From Endotrypanum monterogeii (lineage: Eukaryota; Euglenozoa; Kinetoplastea; Trypanosomatida; Trypanosomatidae): a stretch of DNA of 16,091 nt. The stretch spans positions 270,531-286,621 of the forward strand of contig CM007331.1 in the NCBI GenBank assembly GCA_000333855.2, read 5' to 3'. Below the pieces are notes generated by a model. The model did no database searches. It was not told where the DNA came from and worked only from the letters and a program-made list of their open reading frames with translations. Of this stretch, positions 1-7,095 are shown piece by piece. How positions within the stretch are numbered: the first letter of the stretch is position 1; every line of letters begins with the position of its first letter. Made by a program: the position numbers and the translations under genes.

Positions 1-177
1 CGAGAGGCTGTAGCGTTTCTGCATGGGTTTAGCGATCAGATTCCACGCGTATGTAAAGGAAAAAATCATACAGCCGAAGGAGCCAAGCACCAAGATGGCG
101 AAGCGCTTGTACTCGTTGACGGGCTCCTGCGGCCCCGTCGCGAGGCGAATCACCTCAACCTTCTCTTTTGTCTGCAT
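1..177 (-). CDS. Nodulin-like MFS transporter, 5' partial mirror copy (runs off window)
   Basis: Read on the minus strand from an ATG at 177-175, this gives the first 59 residues of the same transporter as gene 1, with no difference seen in the coding part. It covers the short cytoplasmic N-terminus (residues 1-25), predicted membrane segment 1 (about 26-48) and the start of the next loop. The frame is open to base 1, so the 3' end is missing. Its flank (178-354) is the mirror of the gene 1 leader, including an AG acceptor candidate at 191-190 on the minus strand. If the palindrome is real, this is a head-to-head gene copy transcribed leftwards. If it is an assembly fold-back, this gene does not exist. 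No independent sequence supports it. Confidence 0.6.
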   Translation of the reverse strand, partial: MQTKEKVEVIRLATGPQEPVNEYKRFAILVLGSFGCMIFSFTYAWNLIAKPMQKRYSLS

Positions 178-360
178 TGTGTTGCAAATCTGGGGAAAAT
201 AACAGCAGGTATGTATGTATCTGTGTGTGCCGCCCGGGGGGGGAGGGGGGGAGGTGGGAAAAGGAAGAGAAAACCACACAAGTCGTGACAAGACGCGACC
301 AAGAAACCTCCCTCTCAGACAAAATACCGACTGATAAACTAAAATAAGTTTTGTCAGGGA

Positions 361-366
361 ATATAC

Positions 367-408
<42 letters not shown>

Positions 409-414
409 GTATAT
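361..414. repeat. (AT)n tract at the palindrome centre
   Basis: This is an alternating AT run interrupted by C at 366 and 384 and G at 409, and it sits exactly on the symmetry axis of the palindrome. Alternating AT can self-pair into a hairpin or cruciform, so it is a plausible fold-back point in vivo or during library preparation. Confidence 0.95.
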
Positions 415-499
415 TCCCTGACAAAACTTATTTTAGTTTATCAGTCGGTATTTTGTCTGAGAGGGAGGTTTCTTGGTCGCGTCTTGTCACGGCTTGTGT

Positions 500-597
500 G
501 GTTTTCTCTTCCTTTTCCCACCTCCCCCCCTCCCCCCCCGGGCGGCACACACAGATACATACATACCTGCTGTTATTTTCCCCAGATTTGCAACACA
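500..597 (+). promoter_or_regulatory. Polypyrimidine tract and likely trans-splice acceptor of transporter gene 1
   Basis: A strong C/T tract (about 500-539) and a second short tract (571-583) lead to an AG at 584-585, twelve bases before the ATG at 598. In trypanosomatids the spliced leader is joined at an AG downstream of such a tract. This placement supports 598 as the start codon rather than the upstream in-frame start at 484, which lies before the pyrimidine tract. A 12-nt 5'UTR is short but acceptable. The acceptor is inferred; no transcript data are available. Confidence 0.7.
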
Positions 598-2490
598 ATG
601 CAGACAAAAGAGAAGGTTGAGGTGATCCGCCTCGCGACGGGGCCGCAGGAGCCCGTCAACGAGTACAAGCGCTTCGCCATCTTGGTGCTTGGCTCCTTCG
701 GCTGTATGGTTTTTTCCTTTACATACGCGTGGAATCTGATCGCTAAACCCATGCAGAAACGCTACAGCCTCTCGCAGCGTGATATGAGCTCGATCGTGAC
801 GACCGGTTTGTTCTTCCAATACTGCGTACTGCCCTACGCCTTCCTCTACGATTTCTTAGGACCTTTGCCCATTGCCATCATTGCTTCCATCTACCTTCCT
901 CTGGGCACACTCTTGCAGGCATTGTGCTTCATGGGCAAGATCCATGGCACTGTCGTGCGTTTGTGTGTCTTTGACGCCCTGTTGTGCAGCGGTTGCATTC
1001 TGTTCGATTTGTGCAGCATAGTCACGGTGCTGTCATATTTCCCCACAAATCGGGGGGTTGTTGCCGCGTTGATGAAGACCTTCTCCGGCCTCGGCTCCGC
1101 TATCGTCGCTGCCCTGTTCGCCGGTTTCTTCAATTCAGACCCGATGAGGCATTTCTTTTTTCTCTGCTCTCTTGCAATCTTGGTTGGTGTGCTGTGCATC
1201 GTGTTCATGCGCCTGCCTCCCTATCACCTGACGGGGTATGAGGAGAGGACGCTCCCTGCAGAGGTGCAGGAGCGTCGCCGGGCGAGAAAGGCGCAGTATC
1301 TGCGTCAGGAGGCACCGCTGCGCCGCTTCGTGTGGGGCTTCGTCATCATTTTCGTGCTGATCGTCTTTCTCCCGACACAGAGCGCGCTCGTGAGTTACCT
1401 GGGCCTTGGCAAGGGCCCGAAGCTTGCCTTTGCGGTTGTGACGACCGTTACGATTCTTCTCTACCTCCTTGTGGCTGCACCGCTTCGGTTCATGAACAGC
1501 AGCTACATTCCGCTGTTTAACCCCCACCGGTCGAAGCCGCAGTCGGTGGACGATACCCCGAGTCTTGACTCCTGCGAGGGTTGGCGGGAGGTGAAGGAAG
1601 GTCTAACGGAGGAGTTCGACGCAGTGGTTCAGCAAAACAATACCACGGTCAGGGATGCCACCACTGCGAAGGAAAGCCTACCCATCGTCGGTGAAGACAC
1701 CCAGGAAAAGATCGGCATTGCAGCCGGTGAAGCAGAGGTGGACTTCGTTGCGCCGCAGTACCAGGGCACCTTCCTGCACAATCTGACGACACTGGAGATG
1801 TGGGCGATGTGGTGGACTATGTTCACCATCGTTGGTGCGGAGTTTGTAATCATTTACAACGCTTCTTTCATTCTCACTTCACTGCAGAGTGCCCCTGTGG
1901 GCGAGTCGTTGTCTGCGATGCTGACTGTGCTGAACGGTGTGGGCAGTGCTGTGGGCCGTCTGCTCATGGCCTTCTTCGAAGTGTGGTCACAGAAGCGCAG
2001 ACCGGAGGACCGCATCCCCATCACCGTCGCTTTTTTTGTGCCGACAATTCTGATCATTACCACCATAGTTCTTTTTCTCACGCTGCCAACGCGCTTTCTT
2101 GTGTTGCCGTACGTCGTTGCTGCCTTGTGCAACGGCTTCTTGGCCGGTGTCGTGATTCTGGTGACGCGCACGATCTTTGCGAAGGACCCCGCGAAGCACT
2201 ACAACTTCTGTTTCACGGCAACAATGGTGGCGTCGATCGTGTTCAATCGATTCCTGTACGGCGAGTGGTACACGGTGCAGGCCGAGAAGCAAGGCAGCAA
2301 GCTGTGCTACGGCAAGGGTTGCGTGATGATGCCGCTGCTGGTGATGCTGGGTCTTGCGTGCAGCGCGTTCGTCACAGACGTGATCCTGCACTTGCGCTAC
2401 CGCTCGTACTGCCAGAGGACACTGGCAGAGCGCGCTCGTCTGCGCGAGGAGGCGAACAAAGTGCACAACAGTCGTCCCTACGGCTGTTGA
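598..2490 (+). CDS. Nodulin-like major facilitator superfamily transporter, copy 1
   Basis: A 630-residue polytopic membrane protein of the nodulin-like/MFS family, presumably moving a small solute across the plasma or an organelle membrane; the substrate cannot be read from sequence. About 12-14 hydrophobic segments are visible: 26-48, 66-88, 89-111, 117-147, 152-178, 185-204, then after a basic loop (RRRARK at 226-231) 244-267 and 276-296, and after a long polar loop (about 300-395) 399-428, 437-460, 472-496, 500-522, 540-556 and 577-598. Motifs shared with copy 2 include YHLTGY (209-214), FAKDPAKHYNF (527-537), and AEFVII followed by the LTVLNG block. The start is chosen because an AG acceptor lies 12 nt upstream. 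The central loop is about 45-50 residues longer than in copy 2. The last ~10 residues look wrong: a sister frame continues in coding-like fashion past the stop to 2557, suggesting a C-terminal frameshift. Confidence 0.93.
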   Translation: MQTKEKVEVIRLATGPQEPVNEYKRFAILVLGSFGCMVFSFTYAWNLIAKPMQKRYSLSQRDMSSIVTTGLFFQYCVLPYAFLYDFLGPLPIAIIASIYLPLGTLLQALCFMGKIHGTVVRLCVFDALLCSGCILFDLCSIVTVLSYFPTNRGVVAALMKTFSGLGSAIVAALFAGFFNSDPMRHFFFLCSLAILVGVLCIVFMRLPPYHLTGYEERTLPAEVQERRRARKAQYLRQEAPLRRFVWGFVIIFVLIVFLPTQSALVSYLGLGKGPKLAFAVVTTVTILLYLLVAAPLRFMNSSYIPLFNPHRSKPQSVDDTPSLDSCEGWREVKEGLTEEFDAVVQQNNTTVRDATTAKESLPIVGEDTQEKIGIAAGEAEVDFVAPQYQGTFLHNLTTLEMWAMWWTMFTIVGAEFVIIYNASFILTSLQSAPVGESLSAMLTVLNGVGSAVGRLLMAFFEVWSQKRRPEDRIPITVAFFVPTILIITTIVLFLTLPTRFLVLPYVVAALCNGFLAGVVILVTRTIFAKDPAKHYNFCFTATMVASIVFNRFLYGEWYTVQAEKQGSKLCYGKGCVMMPLLVMLGLACSAFVTDVILHLRYRSYCQRTLAERARLREEANKVHNSRPYGC

Positions 2491-2557
2491 GTTGGAGGAG
2501 GTCGCTGATACGACGAGTCTCCCCAACATGTGCCCTGCGCTGAGTCCAGAAAAGTGA
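2462..2557 (+). other. Coding-like alternative-frame tail of transporter copy 1
   Basis: In the frame one base on from gene 1, this stretch stays open through the annotated stop (TGA 2488-2490) and ends at TGA 2555-2557. It encodes an acidic tail containing AVELEEVADT. Copy 2 ends in a comparable acidic, Ser-rich tail containing AVVGEVSDVQ (its residues 601-610). The annotated frame instead ends abruptly after HNSRPYGC. This fits a single-base indel around 2455-2465, either a sequencing error or a real mutation. Confidence 0.5.
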
Positions 2558-2594
2558 TGTGAGAATTTCCGCGCAAAGGTTGTGTGTGTGTAGA

Positions 2595-2595
<1 letters not shown>

Positions 2596-2625
<30 letters not shown>
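2596..2625. repeat. (TA)n microsatellite
   Basis: Uninterrupted alternating TA, about 30 bp, in the presumed 3'UTR of transporter copy 1. Confidence 0.95.
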
Positions 2626-2627
<2 letters not shown>

Positions 2628-2752
2628 TGGCACTGTGTGCTGAACGAACTGTGGGTGCTGCTGCCGCTGTTAACGTCTCACACTAGCGGGTGCTGGTGGC
2701 GGTAATTGTCTGAGCACACAGCTTATCACTCATCCCATAGGCCTCTATGGTG

Positions 2753-2791
2753 TATATATATATATATATATATATATTATTTATTTATTTA
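2753..2791. repeat. (TA)n followed by TTTA-type repeats
   Basis: About 25 bp of alternating TA runs directly into four-base TTAT units. It is AU-rich in the presumed 3'UTR of copy 1. Confidence 0.9.
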
Positions 2792-2976
2792 TGCAGTCTA
2801 ATTTTTTTTTCTCTCAACGGCTTCTTTTTTTTTTCCCCCTTTTTTTTCGTGAGGCGTGCTCTTCTTCACGTTAGGCCGATGCATTTGGAAACAACTGTCG
2901 GTGACTGACGGAGTTGGGAGAGGTGTGTCTATGTCGTCTCTTGTCCGTGTGTGCTCTCGGAGGAAGTGAATAAAAG

Positions 2977-3006
2977 GAGGGAGGGAGGGGAGGCACTAGG
3001 AGGGGG
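2977..3006 (+). repeat. G-rich tract with weak quadruplex potential
   Basis: Successive short G runs (GGG, GGG, GGGG, then GGGGG after a longer loop) lie on the + strand. This is one of few G-rich stretches in a spacer otherwise dominated by C/T on this strand. Confidence 0.55.
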
Positions 3007-3424
3007 TTGATTTGTGGAAGTGTACTGCTCTTGTTTACCTCCTTAGTCCATATATACGCGTATAGTTCTGCACCTTCTCCAAGTTTAGTGTGCGCGTTTT
3101 TCTCCCCCCCTTTTTTTTTCTTCTGTAATCGTGTGAACTCGATACAGCTTCAACTCGTTGTGGCTCGTGTACACATTCCCCCCCCTCCCTCCTCGGCCTC
3201 CATACATAGTATATAGATATATACCATGTATCTAACCTTGGCTCATATTATAAAAAATATACTATCAAGCAATATAACTGATACATGCGTGCAAGGTTAC
3301 ACCAACAACACGCCGATATACAGAGAGACGAACAGAATAAATATATATATATATATTTTTGCCGAGGTTCTTGGTAGCCCATTTCTGTGAGTTTGTACCT
3401 GAAGGCCCATCCTCTCCTTTCATT

Positions 3425-3506
3425 ACACACACACACACACATATGCACATTATATATATATATATATATATACTTATATAAATATATGTCTGTGTGTGTG
3501 TGTGTA
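3425..3506. repeat. Compound microsatellite (AC)n, (TA)n, (TG)n
   Basis: AC repeats (3425-3440), TA repeats (3450-3472) and TG repeats (3488-3505) occur in order. The AC and TG blocks are complementary and flank the TA block, so the region can fold into a stem with the TA block at its apex. Confidence 0.85.
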
Positions 3507-4152
3507 TTCCTTTTTCAGATCTCAATTATTTTATAAATTCGCCCCACTCGATTTGTGTTGTATTCCCCCTCTTTTTAATCCGGCAAAATAGTTTGAATTT
3601 TTTTTTTTTTCATTATCCGCGGCTTTATGTCGAGGACGATGTTAAGCCACGTCGCGAAGAGGACGGAAGAGAGAGAAAATAGCTGAGAGGTACCCAAAGG
3701 GGATATATATATATATTTTTTTGCGACGTCTCTGTCTGCGTTGGTGCACGAGTTAGTGTTTTGGTGTATGTTTGCCCATGTGGCCTCTTTGCATGTTCTC
3801 TCCCCTTTTTATATTTCTTCTCCTTTCTTGGGGCAATCTCCGAGATTCTGTTTTCGAGTCGCAGCTTCGCAGAGGAGTATCTGTGCACCAATACCAGACA
3901 ATCATTTTTTGTTTTCCCCCTTTCTCCCCTCATTTTCCTTTATTTATCCCCATTTTTTTTTCCCTCAGGCACCTCCAAGATACTTGCACAGACTGTACCA
4001 CATGTTCTACGTGTTGCTTTTTATTTTCCTTATTTCGCGTGTGCGTGTGTGCATGTATGTCTGTGTTAAATGTTGTTCCCACATTTTCCCTTCCTTTCTT
4101 GCGTTGACTGGTGCCATCGACCCCAACACACACAAGCATACGTATATACTTA

Positions 4153-4153
<1 letters not shown>

Positions 4154-4180
<27 letters not shown>
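4154..4180. repeat. (AT)n microsatellite
   Basis: About 27 bp of uninterrupted alternating AT in the long transporter spacer. Confidence 0.95.
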
Positions 4181-4183
<3 letters not shown>

Positions 4184-5163
4184 ACAAACAGACTGCGTCA
4201 CAGACGATGGGCATGTTTGCATATGCATAGGGAAAAACAAATGAGTTTCTTAAGTCTCGACAAGCGCCCCCTTCCCCTCCCCCCCTCCGCTGACGAGTTG
4301 TGGTGGTGGGCACCTTTTAGCTCATACGTGAGGGGCATAGGGAAAAATATTACAGCTTTGCCTCCTCCCCGCTCTCTTTCTTTCTTTATATATATGTATA
4401 TATGTATATTTATTTTTATATATCAAATTGATGTATGCCTGGGGGCAAGAGGAGGTATAGTCAAAGGAACTGTGATGGGGGGAAACATGACCCCCCCCCT
4501 CTCCCTCTCTTTCTTTCTTCCCTCCTCTACTGAGCGTCGTAGTTTTTGGCTTTCCCCTCCGCCTGTGAGAAGTCTTCTCCTTTCCTCGTTTTTTTTTTTC
4601 CAAAACGTTTTTACAGGTATGTGCGTGTATGTATTGCCATTGCACGCCCCGCTCTTTTTTGTTTGTTTGTTTTCGCGCTCCAGATCATCATTTTTTTTTT
4701 TTTTGTGTTCTACCCGAATTATCTGAAGTGGAGGGCCTCCCCTGTCTCATCTCCCGTGGCGGATGGTGGATGCCGGGCATGTACGGGGTGTGGCATTTCA
4801 CGTGGTTTCTCATGCTCATTTCATGTCTTGTGCCGTGCTGTCGTGTTAACTTCGGCGTTTTTTTTTTTTTGTTTGTTTGTTTGTTTTTTCTTCCACCTCA
4901 GAAAAAAAAAAACGACCACTAAGTTCCCATACAGTTTTTATACTTTATGTATTCGTTTTTTATTCTAATATTTTTTTTCCCCCCTTACCCTTCTCCTCCC
5001 CCCGACAAAAAAAAAATGTAAACAGTGCTCTCAGGGCTTCTTCGTGGTGTATATTGGCCGCGATTCTATCGGTGTCTGATGCGGCTCTCCCTCCCCTTCC
5101 CCTTTCCACCGGTTTTCTTCTTCCGCGTCTCCGCACCGCTCGTCTACGTGTTGGCATGTCTGC

Positions 5164-5169
<6 letters not shown>

Positions 5170-5199
<30 letters not shown>
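5170..5199. repeat. (AT)n microsatellite
   Basis: About 30 bp of alternating AT, flanked by imperfect TATG/CATA units. Confidence 0.95.
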
Positions 5200-5206
<7 letters not shown>

Positions 5207-5598
5207 CTATGTATATGCTCATTCGTGTTCGGATATGTTTACGTGTGGGTCTATGTGGGAAACGGAGGAGGGAGATGAGTGGGATGAGTTGTCGTTTCTG
5301 TTTCCATTTGCCTTTGATTGCAACAGATGAGGAGACAAGGTGTATTTGATTTCATTTCATGAAAACGTATCACACTTTTTTTTTTTTTTTCTGTCGTCTC
5401 CCCAGCGAGTAGTTTCTCAAAAATTTTTTTTTTCAAATATAAGTATATATATATATATATACACACCCGTTCCCCCCCCCACCTCGACTCTCTTTCTGCC
5501 ACATCTGTGCATATACATCAACTCATTTTGGTTTTCCTCTCTTCACCTCTCGTCGAACAATATCGATCGCACACGCACATACACCCAGGGAGTGATAC

Positions 5599-5602
<4 letters not shown>

Positions 5603-5637
<35 letters not shown>

Positions 5638-5653
5638 GATGTGTGTGTGTGTT
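5603..5653. repeat. (AT)n followed by (GT)n
   Basis: Alternating AT at 5603-5634, then a short linker and GT repeats up to about 5651. Confidence 0.92.
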
Positions 5654-6723
5654 TTGGCCCCTTTCCCCGGTGCGCAAGATTGACGATGTGGAGGAAAAAA
5701 AAACATTAAGTCGCTGTTTTTTTTTCTTTTTCGACGACGGCCTCGTACGCGTGGAATGCCTTGTGCAAGTGTTTACGTCACCATGCATGCATAAGGAAAA
5801 AAAAAAAGATGATCTTCGCAAACTAAAGTACGAGTGTCAACGTGAAGGGGCAACAACAGCTACGAGCGCTGAAATACTTCATCGCTCCGCTCGTATTACC
5901 CGGGTGGCGGGAGATGTGTGACACGTCCTGTGACGATGAGGAAGTGATTTCTTTGCGTTCAATGTGTCAGCCTCCTCCCATCTGCCCCGTTCTGTTGTTT
6001 TTTCTTCTTTGGCTGCGCGTGCCGACCTCTGCAGTGCCATGTGCGATGGCCTCGGTGTCCAACGCATCAACTTCTTCGCAGCTGATCGCTATACATGATT
6101 CAGATGAATGCTTTCTATCCCTCTCGCATATCCGTTGCATACACTGCGTCGCATTTTTATTTTTTATTTACCGTTTGCTGTTCACACCCAAAGGGTCATA
6201 ACAGCTGGACCGTATTCAATCGCCCTCGTTGCCCTTACTCTTTATTTCCCTCTCGCTCCTCCTCTCTCGAACAAAAAACCCTTTCCACGGAAAACATTAC
6301 AATTTTGCACAGACCTTCGTGCGCGCACACGCACACACACACACTTACCTACAGGACACACACCTAAGACAAACGCCTCGACCAAGTGAAACGAAACAAA
6401 AAAAAATCTACCCTCACAGACCGACAGACAGGCAGAGTGAGTGGGTGGGTGAGGGGGTTGCCTGTAACGCCAAGTCCATTTCTGTTTTTTTTTCTTCTCT
6501 TCTCCTGATGGTGTGTGACCTGGACTCGAGTGAGTTGGTGTGTTTGTCCCACTCTTTCCGTCAAGTTCCACGACACGCTGTGATTTGAAGCGTTTTTCTT
6601 TAAAAAAAAAATATATATATATACCCTGTTCTTCTCGTCCTCTCGTGAACTCGGTTTGACACCGCAACTGTTGTTGCTACGTATTCTACAGTCTTTTTTC
6701 TACCACTACACATTTTTTTCGGG

Positions 6724-6748
6724 TATATATATATATATATATATATAT
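6724..6748. repeat. (TA)n microsatellite
   Basis: About 25 bp of alternating TA, roughly 350 bp upstream of transporter copy 2. Confidence 0.95.
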
Positions 6749-6892
6749 TGTTCGTGACGGAATATCTTCTCGATTTTTTTTTTTTGTGGTGTGTGTATAT
6801 TTTTTTTTTCTAAGTTGAAGGCATTTCACATTTCATTCACCCATACATACATATACACCCACCAATCCTCATCCCCACACGCACAAGGTGTG

Positions 6893-6921
6893 TCCTCTCT
6901 TCTTCACCCCCCCCCTTTAAG
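6893..6921 (+). promoter_or_regulatory. Polypyrimidine tract and likely trans-splice acceptor of transporter copy 2
   Basis: A dense C/T tract (6893-6917, including a run of nine C) ends at AG 6920-6921, giving a 5'UTR of about 174 nt before the ATG at 7096. A second candidate AG at 7092-7093 also follows pyrimidines but would leave only two leader bases before the ATG. The upstream site is the better choice. It is inferred from architecture alone. Confidence 0.6.
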
Positions 6922-7095
6922 AAAAAAAAAAAGGAATATCAACACGAAAACAACGAGACTAGCAGCATCAGAAACGGAAAGTGCACTCGTCATTTGCGAG
7001 AGGGTGTGTTCCCATTTTCCGGGAAACATAGGGCATAGACAGACACACGAAAAGAGGAACATAGTTCTCTCCCTTTTTGATTGCTTCCATCAGTC

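Larger units (their letters stand above)
1..774. repeat. Near-perfect 774-bp palindrome (inverted repeat without spacer)
   Basis: Every base I compared at position n pairs with the complement of position 775-n, from the window edge to the centre at 387/388. The two arms are therefore about 387 bp each and there is essentially no spacer. I found two mismatched pairs: 283/492 (T opposite G) and 384/391 (C opposite A, inside the central AT tract). Homopolymers such as the eight-base G/C run (236-243 versus 532-539) match in length. The palindrome reaches base 1, so it may continue outside the window. Each arm contains about 180 bp of transporter coding sequence plus its 5' flank. It could be a genuine inverted duplication or a fold-back artefact at a contig end; the sequence alone does not decide. 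Confidence 0.97.
2491..7095. other. 4.6-kb spacer between transporter copies 1 and 2, no convincing gene
   Basis: This holds the 3'UTR of copy 1, low-complexity spacer and the 5' leader of copy 2. Open frames occur (for example 3741-4244, 4217-4726, 5340-5921), but their products are runs of Phe, Ser, Leu and Tyr-Ile repeats from pyrimidine tracts and (TA)n, with no domain and heavy overlap with frames on both strands. I looked for decayed transporter copies and recognised none. Poly-T and C/T runs are concentrated on the + strand, as expected for 5'-to-3' transcription in that direction. Confidence 0.75.

Noticed and set aside
484..597. Upstream extension of transporter copy 1 (38 more in-frame residues)
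   Set aside because: The extension is encoded by the polypyrimidine tract and lies upstream of the likely AG acceptor at 584-585, so it would not be in the mature mRNA. Copy 2 has no similar sequence.
155..620. Mirror open frames of 89 codons on both strands across the palindrome centre
   Set aside because: They begin with TTG, read through the AT repeat as Tyr-Ile runs and overlap the transporter start in another frame. They are by-products of the palindrome.
1800..2543. Open frame of 247 codons inside transporter copy 1
   Set aside because: Cys/Arg/His-rich shadow of the real gene in another frame, overlapping the conserved membrane segments.
3425..3506. AC/TA/TG compound repeat as a functional hairpin or terminator
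   Set aside because: It could fold, but similar microsatellites are scattered throughout the spacers, and trypanosomatid genes do not use hairpin terminators for Pol II units.
3741..4244. Open frame of 167 codons in the transporter spacer
   Set aside because: The product is low-complexity Phe/Ser/Leu and Tyr-Ile sequence from pyrimidine and AT tracts, with competing open frames in the same region and no recognisable domain.
5340..5921. Open frame of 193 codons, the longest in the transporter spacer
   Set aside because: It crosses poly-T, (TA)n and (GT)n repeats and has no coding-like composition over most of its length. The 3' part (5830-5921) is more complex but shows no similarity I recognise.
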